From contig CAZPOR010000002.1 in the NCBI GenBank assembly GCA_964588325.1, positions 124,001 through 188,000 on the forward strand: a stretch of 64,000 nt of DNA, in the 5' to 3' direction. This DNA is from Thiovibrio sp964588325 (lineage in GTDB: Bacteria > Desulfobacterota > Desulfobulbia > Desulfobulbales > Desulfurivibrionaceae). Shown one piece after another: positions 18,723 through 26,799 of this stretch. The translations under genes and the position numbers were made by a program. The first letter of the stretch is position 1; every line of letters starts with the position of its first letter. The notes beneath the pieces were generated by a model. The model saw only the letters and a program-made list of their open reading frames with translations. It was not told where the DNA came from and did not search any database.

Positions 18723-18820
18723 AAAGGGAACAGGCGCCACAGCCTCCCGCATGCTGTTTGTCTCAATAAAAACAGTAATACCAGCATGTTAAGCGAAAAG
18801 TGTCCGGCGGCCTTCCGCGC

Positions 18821-18836
18821 TGGCACACCCCTTGCG
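18821..18836 (+). promoter_or_regulatory. Sigma-54 promoter of nifH
   Basis: TGGCACACCCCTTGC starts at 18821: GG at 18822-18823 and GC at 18834-18835, a full match to the TGGCAC-N5-TTGC consensus. It lies about 77 bp before the nifH start. The same 15-base sequence recurs before nifE at 32410. Confidence 0.85.
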
Positions 18837-18912
18837 ATAGAGCCAACCGACGGCGGTGCAAACCAATGGAATGTGACAACCCATATTCAATACAGAGCAA
18901 GGAGGAGTAGCA

Positions 18913-19737
18913 ATGCGCAAGGTGGCAATTTACGGCAAAGGCGGCATAGGCAAATCAACCACCACCCAGAACACCGTGGCAGGTTTAGTGGAGTTGGGCA
19001 GGAAGGTCATGGTGGTGGGCTGCGATCCCAAGGCGGACTCGACCCGGCTCCTGTTGGGCGGACTGGCCCAGAAATCGGTTCTCGATACCCTGCGCGAGGA
19101 GGGCGAGGATGTGGAACTCGACGATATCCGCAAAAAAGGCTACGGCGGCACCTGGTGCGTTGAGTCCGGCGGACCCGAGCCCGGCGTTGGCTGTGCGGGA
19201 CGCGGCATCATCACCTCCATCAACATGCTGGAATCCCTCGGCGCCTATGAAGAGAGCGAAGGTCTGGATTATGCCTTCTACGACGTTTTGGGCGACGTGG
19301 TGTGCGGCGGCTTCGCCATGCCCATCCGCGACGGCAAGGCAGAGGAAATCTACATCGTTGTTTCCGGCGAGATGATGGCCATGTACGCGGCCAACAACAT
19401 CAGCAAGGGCATCATGAAGTTCGCCCAGAGCGGCTCCGTGCGGTTGGGCGGGCTGATCTGCAACTCGCGCGCCGTTGACAACGAGAAGGAGATGATCTCG
19501 GAGTTCGCCAAGAAGCTGGGCACCCAGATGATCTACTTCGTGCCCCGCGACAACGACGTGCAGCGCGCCGAGATCAACCGGAAGACCGTGATCGAATGGA
19601 AGCCCGAGGCCAAGCAGGCCGACGAATACCGGGGGCTTGCCAAGTCCATTGACGAAAACACGATGTTCGTGATTCCCAAGCCTCTGGAGATCGAGGAGCT
19701 CGAAAAACTCCTCATGGACTACGGGTTGATGAACTGA
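18913..19737 (+). CDS. nifH: Nitrogenase iron protein
   Basis: A 274-residue homodimeric ATPase that delivers electrons to NifDK and is needed for FeMo-cofactor maturation. The P-loop GKGGIGKSTT is at the N-terminus. The [4Fe-4S] ligand cysteines lie in GVGCAGRGIIT and VVCGGFAMP, and the Arg of the first motif is the ADP-ribosylation site in regulated systems. Start ATG follows AAGGAGGAGT. It heads the operon nifH-nifI1-nifI2-nifD-nifK. The nifI genes between H and D are typical of anaerobic, NifI-controlled nitrogenases. Confidence 0.98.
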   Translation: MRKVAIYGKGGIGKSTTTQNTVAGLVELGRKVMVVGCDPKADSTRLLLGGLAQKSVLDTLREEGEDVELDDIRKKGYGGTWCVESGGPEPGVGCAGRGIITSINMLESLGAYEESEGLDYAFYDVLGDVVCGGFAMPIRDGKAEEIYIVVSGEMMAMYAANNISKGIMKFAQSGSVRLGGLICNSRAVDNEKEMISEFAKKLGTQMIYFVPRDNDVQRAEINRKTVIEWKPEAKQADEYRGLAKSIDENTMFVIPKPLEIEELEKLLMDYGLMN

Positions 19738-19853
19738 CAGGCGCAAGGCGCAAGGTTAAAGGAGAAAGGCAACAACGTATTCTCCGAACCTTTGCCCTGT
19801 CTCCTTTCACCTTGAACCTTTATCCTTTTACCTATTTTTTTAGGAGAAAAATT

Positions 19854-20210
19854 ATGTTGACTATGATCAGAGCAATTGTCCGGCCGGAGAAAGCAGACAA
19901 GGTTCTCGCCTCCCTCATGGAAGCGGGCTTTCCGGCGGTTACCAAATATTCCGTGGCCGGCCGCGGCAAGCAGCGCGGCATCAAGATCGGCGAGGTCACC
20001 TATGACGAGCTTCCCAAGGTGATGCTGATGAGCGTCATCAACCCGGCGGATAAGGATTTTTTCATCGATACCGTGATGAATACGGCCCGCTCCACCGGCA
20101 AGGGCGCCTTCGGCGACGGCAAGATCTTCGTTTCCGATGTCGAGGAATCCTACACCATCAGCTCCGGGGTCAAGGAGACCGCCTATGCCTCGGAAGGGGG
20201 GGCGTCATGA
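19854..20210 (+). CDS. nifI1: PII-like nitrogenase regulator NifI1
   Basis: A 118-residue PII-family protein starting at the ATG 19854 after TTAGGAGAAAAATT. It has the NifI-type sequence MLTMIRAIVRPEKADKVLASL and a T-loop lacking the uridylylated Tyr pattern of GlnB. In methanogens NifI1 and NifI2 form a complex that blocks nitrogenase when ammonium appears, released by 2-oxoglutarate. The stop overlaps the nifI2 start by 4 bases (ATGA). Location between nifH and nifD strongly supports the call. Confidence 0.93.
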   Translation: MLTMIRAIVRPEKADKVLASLMEAGFPAVTKYSVAGRGKQRGIKIGEVTYDELPKVMLMSVINPADKDFFIDTVMNTARSTGKGAFGDGKIFVSDVEESYTISSGVKETAYASEGGAS

Positions 20211-20581
20211 AAGAGGTCATCGCCATCGTGCGCATCAACATGATGAACCAGACCAAGCAGGCCCTCACCGATTGCGGCGTGGATGCCTTCTTTGCCCATG
20301 AGGCCCAAGGCCGCGGCAAGGGCTTTGTCAGCCCGGCCATCCTTGAAGGGACGGTGCAGGGGCACGAAGAGGCCGCCGCCCTCTTGGGTGAAAAGGGCAA
20401 GCTCTATCCCAAGCGGATGATCACCGCAGTGGTGGAAGACAAGATGGTGCCTTGCGTGGTTGAAACCATTATCAATACGAATCAGACCGGCATGCCTGGC
20501 GACGGCAAGGTTTTTGTCCTGCCCCTTGGCGATGCGGTCCGGGTACGGACAGGCGAGACGGGCCTCAAGGCCATCTCATAA
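20207..20581 (+). CDS. nifI2: PII-like nitrogenase regulator NifI2
   Basis: A 124-residue PII-family protein starting MKEVIAIVRINMMNQTK, with a long T-loop (KGFVSPAILEGTVQGHEEAAALLG) characteristic of NifI2. It ends in VRVRTGETGLKAIS, close to the GlnB C-terminus. It would act together with NifI1 on NifDK. Translation is coupled to nifI1 through a 4-base overlap. A MITE-like element lies immediately downstream, before nifD. Confidence 0.93.
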   Translation: MKEVIAIVRINMMNQTKQALTDCGVDAFFAHEAQGRGKGFVSPAILEGTVQGHEEAAALLGEKGKLYPKRMITAVVEDKMVPCVVETIINTNQTGMPGDGKVFVLPLGDAVRVRTGETGLKAIS

Positions 20582-20587
20582 GGAGGT

Positions 20588-20690
20588 AACTATCCAGCAG
20601 CACCCCATCTGCGTTGTCATCGGCCTGCTCGTGTGCAGGCAGCACACTTCGCAGGCCTCTTCCTAGCATCTGGGGCACTGCTGAACAGTT
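20588..20690 (+). repeat. MITE-like inverted-end element, copy 1
   Basis: It begins AACTATCCAGCAG and ends CTGCTGAACAGTT, so its termini are inverted repeats with two mismatches. The interior, including GCACACTTCGCAG and CCTCTTCC, matches the reverse complement of 51520-51636. It sits inside the nif operon between nifI2 and nifD without disrupting a gene. No transposase is present, consistent with a non-autonomous element. Confidence 0.7.
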
Positions 20691-20752
20691 ACAGTTCAGT
20701 GATTTACGTCCGTTTCCGGCATTATGCCGGATAGTTATAAGGAGAAAATACA

Positions 20753-22393
20753 ATGGCAACAGCAACAAAGAAAAAGCTGGTGCAGTGGGGTCCCGCCGAG
20801 GTCAAGTCGGCGCTCCTTGAGAAGTATCCGCCCAAGGTGGCCCGTAAACGCGCCAAGCAGATCATGATCAACGAGGCGCAGCAGAGCGAGACGCCGGAGC
20901 TCACCGCCAACGTGCGCACCATTCCCGGCATCATCACCATGCGCGGCTGCACCTATGCCGGCTGCAAGGGCGTTATCATGGGCCCGACCCGCGATATCGT
21001 CAACCTGGTGCACGGTCCCATCGGCTGTAGCTTCTACGCCTGGCTGACCCGCCGTAACCAGACCGATCCCGGTCCGGACGGGGAAAACTACATGAACTAC
21101 TGCTTTTCCACGGACATGCAGGAGCAGGACATCATCTTCGGCGGCGAAAAGAAGCTGGCTGCGGCGATCCAGGAGGCCTATGACCTCTTTCATCCCAAAT
21201 CCATCGCCGTGTTCGCCACCTGCCCGGTGGGACTCATCGGCGACGATATCCATACCGTGGCAAAGAACATGAAGGAGAAGTTCGGGGATTGCAACGTCTA
21301 TGCCTTCTCTTGTGAAGGATACAAGGGGGTGAGTCAGTCCGCGGGCCATCACATCGCCAACAATCAGGTGTTCAGGCATCTGGTGGGCCTCAACGACGAG
21401 GTGAAGCCGGGCAAGTACAAGATCAACCTCTTGGGCGAGTACAACATCGGCGGCGACGGCTTTGAGATCGACCGGATCTTCCAGAAATGCGGAATCACCT
21501 GCATCTCGACCTTTTCCGGCAACTCGACCTATGACCAGTTTGCCTCCTCCCATACCGCGGATCTCAATGCGGTCATGTGCCACCGCTCCATCAACTATGT
21601 GGCGGACATGATGGAGACCAAGTACGGCATTCCCTGGATCAAGGTGAATTTCATCGGCGCCAAGGCCACGGCCAAAAGCCTGCGTAAGATCGCCGAGTAT
21701 TTCGGCGAAAAGGCGCTCATCGATACGGTGGAGAAAGTTATCGCCGAGGAGATGCCCGAGGTGGAGGCGGCCCTGGCCGAAATCACCCCCCGGACCGAAG
21801 GCAAGACCGCGATGATGTTTGTCGGGGGCTCCAGGGCCCATCATTACAAGGAGCTCTTTGACGAGCTCAAGATGAAAACCATCTCGGCTGGCTATGAGTT
21901 CGGGCATCAGGACGATTATGAGGGGCGCCAGGTGCTGCCCAACATCCAGTTGGATGCGGACAGCCGGAACATTGAAGAGCTTGAGGTCGAGCCGGATGAA
22001 ACCCGTTTCAAGCCGCGCAAAAGCGACAAGGAAATGAAGGCCCTCGAAAAGGCGGGCTATAAGTTCAAGCAGTATGACGGCCTGGCCGCGGACATGGACA
22101 AGGGCACGCTGATCATCGACGACCTGAACCAGTACGAAGCGGAGAAGCTGGTGGAATTGATGAAGCCGGATATCTTCTGCGCAGGCATCAAGGAGAAATA
22201 TTCCATCCAGAAACTGGGCGTGCCCATGAAGCAGCTCCACAGCTACGATTCCGGCGGCCCCTATGCCGGTTTCCAGGGGGCGATCAACTTCTACAAGGAG
22301 ATCGACCGGCTGGTGAACTCCAAGGTCTGGGGCTTCATGAAGGCCCCTTGGCAGAAGAACCCCCAGTTGTCGGGTTCCTTTGCCTGGGAGTGA
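20753..22393 (+). CDS. nifD: Nitrogenase molybdenum-iron protein alpha chain
   Basis: A 546-residue NifD. P-cluster cysteines are in TMRGCTYAGCKG (Cys66), HGPIGC (Cys92) and FATCPVG. FeMo-cofactor ligands are the Cys of MCHRSINY and the His of QLHSYDSGGPYAGF; the Gln and His of VSQSAGHHIANN and the Arg of VGGSRAHH are also kept. A charged insertion of about 50 residues before the cofactor His region (IEELEVEPDETRFKPRKSDK) is the extra segment known from clostridial NifD. These ligands favour a molybdenum enzyme, in line with modABC and nifV downstream. Confidence 0.97.
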   Translation: MATATKKKLVQWGPAEVKSALLEKYPPKVARKRAKQIMINEAQQSETPELTANVRTIPGIITMRGCTYAGCKGVIMGPTRDIVNLVHGPIGCSFYAWLTRRNQTDPGPDGENYMNYCFSTDMQEQDIIFGGEKKLAAAIQEAYDLFHPKSIAVFATCPVGLIGDDIHTVAKNMKEKFGDCNVYAFSCEGYKGVSQSAGHHIANNQVFRHLVGLNDEVKPGKYKINLLGEYNIGGDGFEIDRIFQKCGITCISTFSGNSTYDQFASSHTADLNAVMCHRSINYVADMMETKYGIPWIKVNFIGAKATAKSLRKIAEYFGEKALIDTVEKVIAEEMPEVEAALAEITPRTEGKTAMMFVGGSRAHHYKELFDELKMKTISAGYEFGHQDDYEGRQVLPNIQLDADSRNIEELEVEPDETRFKPRKSDKEMKALEKAGYKFKQYDGLAADMDKGTLIIDDLNQYEAEKLVELMKPDIFCAGIKEKYSIQKLGVPMKQLHSYDSGGPYAGFQGAINFYKEIDRLVNSKVWGFMKAPWQKNPQLSGSFAWE

Positions 22394-22398
22394 AAAAC

Positions 22399-22436
22399 AT
22401 AGGTCCTATATGACCTATATGACCTATAGGACCTAT
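22399..22436. repeat. Hairpin between nifD and nifK
   Basis: Perfect 12-base inverted arms ATAGGTCCTATA and TATAGGACCTAT are separated by 14 bases that repeat the TGACCTATA unit. A related hairpin (CATAGGTC..GACCTATG) follows nifK at 23840-23870. It may be a dispersed repeat or an mRNA-stability element that sets the nifD to nifK ratio. Confidence 0.65.
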
Positions 22437-22460
22437 TCAAAAAAACAAGAGGACACAACA

Positions 22461-23834
22461 ATGCTCTTACGACATACACCCATAGAGATTACCGAGCGTA
22501 CGGCCTTGACCATCAATCCGGCCAAGACCTGTCAGCCCATCGGCGCCATGTATGCGGCTCTCGGCATCCACGGATGCCTGCCGCACAGCCATGGCTCCCA
22601 GGGCTGCTGCGCCTATCACCGCTCCGCCCTGACCCGGCATTACAAGGAGCCGGTCTCCGCCTCCACCAGCTCTTTTACCGAGGGCGCTTCGGTGTTCGGC
22701 GGCCAGGCCAATATGCTGCAGGCCATCAACAATATATTCACCGTCTATAACCCCGAGGTGATAGCGATCCACACCACCTGCCTCTCCGAGACCATCGGCG
22801 ACGATCTGCCCCAGATCAAGAAAAAGGCGGCCACGGAAGGGAAGATTCCAGAGGGCAGGTATGTGATCAGCGCCTCCACCCCGAGCTACGCGGGATCGCA
22901 CGTCACCGGCTTTTCCAACATGGTCAAGGCCATGGCCGGGATGGCCGAGCCGACCGGGAAGAAGAACGGCAAGGTCAATATCATCCCCGGCTGGGTGGAG
23001 CCCGCGGACATGGAGGAGATCAAGCGGATCACCAATATGGTCGGGGTGAAAACCATCCTGTTTCCGGACACCTCCGGTGTGCTCAACGGCCCGCTCTCCG
23101 GCGAGTACAAGATGTTTCCGGAAGGCGGCACCACCGTGGCCGAGCTGAAGTCCACCGGGGACTCCAAGGGGACCCTGGCCCTGGGGGAATGGTGTTCCGC
23201 CGACGCGGCCCGTGAGCTCGACAAGAAGCACAAGGTTCCCTGCTCGATATTGGACATGCCCTTTGGCCTCATGGCCACGGACCGGTTCATCGACGCCCTG
23301 CGAACCATCGCCGGGGTGAGTATCCCCGAGGAGATTGCCCACGAGCGCGGTCAGTTGGTGGACATGATTTCGGACATGCACCAGTACCTCTACGGCAAGA
23401 AGGTGGCCCTGGTCGGCGATCCGGATCAGCTCATCGCCATGACCGAGTTTTTGGTCTCCATGGATATGAAGCCGATCCACATCGTCACCGGCACGCCGGG
23501 CAAGAAGTTTGAAAAAAGGATCAAGGATCTCACCAAGGACATGGGCTGCACGGTCAACGTCAGGGCGGCGGGGGATATGTTCCTGCTCCACCAGTGGATC
23601 AAGAACGAGCCGGTGGACCTGCTCATCGGCAATACCTACTGCAAGTATATCGCCCGGGACGAGGACATTCCCTATGTGCGCTGGGGCTTCCCCATCCTGG
23701 ACCGGCAGGGGCATCAGTACTTCCCCACCGTGGGCTACAAGGGCGGCCTGAGGCTGCTGGAAAAGATCACCGGTGTTTTGCTCGACCGCAAGGACCGGGA
23801 CGATTCCGAGTCGAAGTTCGAGCTGGTGCTGTAA
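22461..23834 (+). CDS. nifK: Nitrogenase molybdenum-iron protein beta chain
   Basis: A 457-residue NifK of the short type that lacks the long N-terminal extension of the Azotobacter protein. The start is the ATG at 22461 (MLLRHTPIEITERTALT); the preceding in-frame codons come from the hairpin repeat. P-cluster cysteines are in TCQPIGAMYAALGIHGC and HTTCLSETIGDD. The C-terminal motif IPYVRWGFPILDR is typical. It forms the heterotetramer with NifD. Confidence 0.97.
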   Translation: MLLRHTPIEITERTALTINPAKTCQPIGAMYAALGIHGCLPHSHGSQGCCAYHRSALTRHYKEPVSASTSSFTEGASVFGGQANMLQAINNIFTVYNPEVIAIHTTCLSETIGDDLPQIKKKAATEGKIPEGRYVISASTPSYAGSHVTGFSNMVKAMAGMAEPTGKKNGKVNIIPGWVEPADMEEIKRITNMVGVKTILFPDTSGVLNGPLSGEYKMFPEGGTTVAELKSTGDSKGTLALGEWCSADAARELDKKHKVPCSILDMPFGLMATDRFIDALRTIAGVSIPEEIAHERGQLVDMISDMHQYLYGKKVALVGDPDQLIAMTEFLVSMDMKPIHIVTGTPGKKFEKRIKDLTKDMGCTVNVRAAGDMFLLHQWIKNEPVDLLIGNTYCKYIARDEDIPYVRWGFPILDRQGHQYFPTVGYKGGLRLLEKITGVLLDRKDRDDSESKFELVL

Positions 23835-23839
23835 AAACG

Positions 23840-23870
23840 CATAGGTCTTATCCGTCCGATAGGACCTATG
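23840..23870. repeat. Hairpin after nifK
   Basis: CATAGGTCTTATC and GATAGGACCTATG form 13-base arms with a single G-T pair and a five-base loop. It belongs to the same family as the nifD-nifK hairpin. No T-run follows, so it is not a classical terminator. Confidence 0.6.
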
Positions 23871-23895
23871 CCCTTTGTCCTTTCGAGGAAACCGC

Positions 23896-25041
23896 ATGAC
23901 CATTATCCATTTTCCCAAAACCAAGCAGGGGTGCTGCGGCAAGATTCCCCAGTGGCTCATCCTGCCCATGGCCCCCCAGGCGGCAGCCAGAATCCGTTTT
24001 TGCGGGGAGGACAAACTGCCCCAGGCGGTGCCCCTCCGTGGCGCGCTTACCTGGATCGCGGATCTGCTGGCCCAGGGAAGCGAGATCAGCGGCCTGGATC
24101 TCCATGGCCCTGGGGACCCCCTGGCCACGGCGACCATGACCACAGAGATCCTGGCCGTGTTGCGGGAGCAGCATCCCGGTTTGCCCCTGGGCATAACCAC
24201 CCTGGGTCTCGGGTTGGCCGAACATGCCGGGCTGCTGGCTGAACTCGGTGTTGCCAGGATTACCCTGCTGCTGGATGCGGTTACTCCCCAGACAGTCAAG
24301 AAAATCTACACCTGGATTCGGCCGGGCAAGCGGAACACCCCCCTGGCGGAAGCGGCCGGGATCCTCATCGAGGCGCAGGCCAAGGGAATCGCGGCCTGCA
24401 AGGCGGCGGGGATTGCGGTGTCCGTCCAGACCACGGTGTATGGCGGGATCAATGAAGAGGAGATTGAAGAGATTGCCCGCAAGGCGTCCGACCTTGGGGC
24501 CGACTCCATAAGCCTGCTGCCCGGAAAGGGATGGCTGAACACGGAAGAGAAACTGCCGCAGGTCTCGGAAGAGACCATGGTATCCCTGGCAAAGAAGGCG
24601 ACCCTCCACATCCCGGTTGTCTGCCTGCCGGAGCAAGCGCTCCAGGGCGAGGATATCCCCTCGGCAGACGCAGGAGTCCTGTCCGTGCCCAAGCCGACCG
24701 CGGCCAGACCCAATGTGGCTGTGCTCAGTTCCAACGGCATGGATATCGATCTCCATCTCGGTCAGGCCATCAAGGCCCTGATCTATGGGCCAAGGGAAGA
24801 CGGCCTCCCCTGCCTGCTCGGGACCCGGGATCTCCCCGAGCCCGGCAGCGGCGACAACCGCTGGCAGCAGGTGGCGGAAATTTTACAGGATTGTTTTGTG
24901 CTGCTGGCTGCCAGCGCCGGGCAAAAGCCGCGGGATATTTTAGGCCGCCAGGGCCTGACCGTGTTGTTGCTTGAGGACAATGTCGAAGGGTCTGTAGATG
25001 TACTCTATGGCGGCGGCAAGAAAGGAAAGAACAGGAAATAG
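23896..25041 (+). CDS. NifB paralogue lacking the radical-SAM cysteines, with NifX-like C-terminal domain
   Basis: A 381-residue protein (ATG 23896, RBS GAGGAA). It aligns with the true NifB of this window throughout: LPMAPQAAARIRFC against LPVAPNCNIKCNYC, GPGDPLA against GPGDPFA, KIYTWIRPGK against KIYSWVRDGK. In the first alignment two of three cluster cysteines become Ala29 and Ile33; only Cys36 remains. The later CTRCRADA motif is also missing. Residues about 275-370 form a NifX-like domain with HLGQA, matching HLGEA in NifB. It cannot bind the SAM cluster in the usual way. A cofactor carrier or NifB partner role is inferred from its place after nifK. Confidence 0.85.
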   Translation: MTIIHFPKTKQGCCGKIPQWLILPMAPQAAARIRFCGEDKLPQAVPLRGALTWIADLLAQGSEISGLDLHGPGDPLATATMTTEILAVLREQHPGLPLGITTLGLGLAEHAGLLAELGVARITLLLDAVTPQTVKKIYTWIRPGKRNTPLAEAAGILIEAQAKGIAACKAAGIAVSVQTTVYGGINEEEIEEIARKASDLGADSISLLPGKGWLNTEEKLPQVSEETMVSLAKKATLHIPVVCLPEQALQGEDIPSADAGVLSVPKPTAARPNVAVLSSNGMDIDLHLGQAIKALIYGPREDGLPCLLGTRDLPEPGSGDNRWQQVAEILQDCFVLLAASAGQKPRDILGRQGLTVLLLEDNVEGSVDVLYGGGKKGKNRK

Positions 25042-25070
25042 TGGAGTCTCTTGCGAAAAAATAGAGCCCC

Positions 25071-25163
25071 CTTCGACAGGCTCAGGGCGAACGGTAATCA
25101 TCGTGAAATCATTATAGTTTCTTCCGTCGCCGCTGACACTGCTCATGCTGAGCCTGTCGAAGC
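25071..25163. repeat. REP-like repeat, family A (copy 1)
   Basis: CTTCGACAGGCTCAGGG at the left is inverted as GCTGAGCCTGTCGAAG at the right. Other copies are at 26557, 35199 and 40881. It fills most of the gap between the NifB-like gene and the ferredoxin. Confidence 0.8.
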
Positions 25164-25218
25164 ACAATACAGCATTTTGTAAGAGCTTCAATATTCTCAA
25201 AACATAGGAGACACTCCA

Positions 25219-25524
25219 ATGGCCATACCAGCGCGTCAGATCATCGTTTGCCAGAGCTTCCGGGTTGCCGGCGACAAGAAGGGCATTTGCCACAAGCAGA
25301 CCGAAGGGTTTCTGCAATACATCGAGGAAGAGGTGCTGGACCGGGGGCTGGACTGCCTGATCAGCGCCACCACCTGCCTCAAGCAATGCGAGTCCGGGCC
25401 CATCATGGTGATCCAGCCGGAGAACTGGTGGTTCAAGGGGGTGGACAGCGAAGAGGCCATCGACGCGATCCTGGACGGCCTTGAGGATGGCGAGCCTGCG
25501 GCCAAGTACCTGATCACCGCATAG
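25219..25524 (+). CDS. Thioredoxin-like [2Fe-2S] ferredoxin, nif-associated
   Basis: A 101-residue ferredoxin of the Shethna/clostridial thioredoxin-fold type. Ligand cysteines are Cys11 and Cys24 in IVCQSFRVAGDKKGIC and Cys53 and Cys57 in ATTCLKQC, the ligand spacing of the Clostridium pasteurianum 2Fe protein. The C-terminal half has the PEGVWYGNV-type segment (here PENWWFKGV). Proteins of this family bind nitrogenase and may donate electrons or protect it from oxygen. The next gene starts 12 bases downstream. Confidence 0.9.
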   Translation: MAIPARQIIVCQSFRVAGDKKGICHKQTEGFLQYIEEEVLDRGLDCLISATTCLKQCESGPIMVIQPENWWFKGVDSEEAIDAILDGLEDGEPAAKYLITA

Positions 25525-25536
25525 GGTGGTGGGCAG

Positions 25537-25722
25537 ATGACCTTTCGATCCTATCTGGAGTCCGGGGGCACCACTTGCCCGAAATGCGGGTCCAAGGCCA
25601 TCAAGGCGAGTGCGCCACCGGAAAAAACCGGGCCCGGCCAGGTGCAGGTGTCCATGCTGTGCGCGACCTGCGGCGCCAGATGGCGTGATATCTACATCCT
25701 CAGTAAGTCCGAGGAGTTATGA
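25537..25722 (+). CDS. Small zinc-ribbon protein
   Basis: A 61-residue protein with two CxxC pairs, TTCPKCG and LCATCGARW, forming a zinc ribbon like the C-terminal domain of transcription factor TFIIS. It lies between the ferredoxin and a small nif-associated gene, probably co-transcribed. No partner or reaction can be assigned. Confidence 0.7.
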   Translation: MTFRSYLESGGTTCPKCGSKAIKASAPPEKTGPGQVQVSMLCATCGARWRDIYILSKSEEL

Positions 25723-25768
25723 TCCGCAGAGAAGATTGTGCACACAGAGCAAGAGGGGGGATTTCGCC

Positions 25769-26068
25769 ATGGGTCTCAAACCGTTGGGGAAGGTTAAAAC
25801 CATAGTCGAGGCGGCGGGGATGGGTATCTCCTATGCCTATGATGATCTGGTCTTTCTGGAGCACAACTCCTTTTTGCTCCAGTTCACCGACAACGACCGG
25901 GAGATCACGGTCCATGTGAACAGCGAGGCGGACGAGGCCACGGTGCACGGCGATATAGAGCGTCTGCAGGAGGCTGCGTGCAATCATGCCATGCAATGTA
26001 CCCGAGGGGGGCATTACACCCTGGTCCCGGATGGGGAGGACTCCATCCGCATCGAATTCAGCGGCTGA
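25769..26068 (+). CDS. Small conserved-looking protein in the nif operon
   Basis: A 99-residue protein from the ATG at 25769, preceded by AGAGGGGGGA. It is acidic, with a predicted mixed alpha/beta pattern and no membrane segment (MGISYAYDDLVFLEHNSFLL). I do not recognise the family. Gene packing between the zinc ribbon and the acetyltransferase indicates operon membership. Confidence 0.65.
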   Translation: MGLKPLGKVKTIVEAAGMGISYAYDDLVFLEHNSFLLQFTDNDREITVHVNSEADEATVHGDIERLQEAACNHAMQCTRGGHYTLVPDGEDSIRIEFSG

Positions 26069-26081
26069 ACCGGAGGGGCAC

Positions 26082-26531
26082 ATGACGCACGCGGTAATAC
26101 GCCCCGCCAGGACTGACGATCTCGATGTCTTGGTGGAGCTGCTCGGGATGCTCTTTGGTATCGAGGCGGACTTTGCCTGTGATGCCGCCCGGCAGCGCCG
26201 GGGGCTGGCGATGCTCTTGGTCCACGAGGGGGCGGTTGTTCTGGTTGCCGAGGCGGCAGGGCAGGTCGTCGGCATGTGTTCCGGGCAACTGACCATCTCC
26301 ACGGCAGAGGGGGGCTTCGCCCTCCTGGTGGAGGATGTGGTGGTTGCGCAAAACTGGCAAGGCAAAGGGGTGGGGCGGGCATTGCTTGCAGCCCTGGAGC
26401 AGTGGGCTGCCGACAGAAATATAGGGCGCCTGCAGCTTCTGGCCGACCGGAACAATGGTGCGGCGCTGGAGTTTTACCGCAGGCTCGGCTGGCAGGGTAC
26501 GGAGCTTGTCTGTCAACGCAGACGAGTTTAG
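26082..26531 (+). CDS. GNAT-family N-acetyltransferase
   Basis: A 149-residue single GNAT domain from the ATG at 26082 with CGGAGGGGC upstream. The acetyl-CoA pyrophosphate loop is QNWQGKGVGRALLAAL and the C-terminal motif is NNGAALEFYRRLGW. It starts 13 bases after the previous gene. A substrate is not indicated; acetyltransferases occur in several nif clusters but without a settled role. Confidence 0.85.
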   Translation: MTHAVIRPARTDDLDVLVELLGMLFGIEADFACDAARQRRGLAMLLVHEGAVVLVAEAAGQVVGMCSGQLTISTAEGGFALLVEDVVVAQNWQGKGVGRALLAALEQWAADRNIGRLQLLADRNNGAALEFYRRLGWQGTELVCQRRRV

Positions 26532-26556
26532 CTCCTTGTAATTTGCTGCAAACAGG

Positions 26557-26631
26557 TGCTTCGACAGGCTCAGCACGAACGGAATATCAATACGTTAAGG
26601 TAGTGCCGTTCTCCCTGAGTCTGTCGAAGGG
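26557..26631. repeat. REP-like repeat, family A (copy 2)
   Basis: GTGCTTCGACAGGCTCAGCA and its inverted partner CTGAGTCTGTCGAAGG flank about 35 bases. Same family as 25071, 35199 and 40881. Confidence 0.8.
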
Positions 26632-26659
26632 CAGTTGTTACGAGTTCATCACTTCGATT

Positions 26660-26762
26660 CCCTCCCCTCTGGCGGGGGAGGGTTAGGGAGAGGGGGAAGT
26701 TGCCATGACAGCAGCAGGTTGTCGCTACCCCCACCCCCAACCCCTCCCGCAGGGGGGGAGGT
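26660..26762. repeat. G/C-tract inverted repeat
   Basis: CCCTCCCCTCTGGCGGGGGAGG on the left is mirrored by CCCCTCCCGCAGGGGGGGAGG on the right. The pattern is of a bacterial interspersed palindrome rather than a gene. Together with the family A copy it occupies the whole gap between the acetyltransferase and the next gene. Confidence 0.6.
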
Positions 26763-26799
26763 TTTCAGAAATATTAAGCTAGGCTAAGGAGGGAGAATC

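Noticed and set aside
22399..23870. CRISPR array around nifK
   Set aside because: The hairpins are inverted repeats flanking a gene, without regular spacers. No CRISPR array or cas gene was seen in the window.
23896..25041. A pseudogene of nifB
   Set aside because: The frame is intact with good ribosome site and conserved barrel and NifX-like motifs, so a diverged functional paralogue is more likely.
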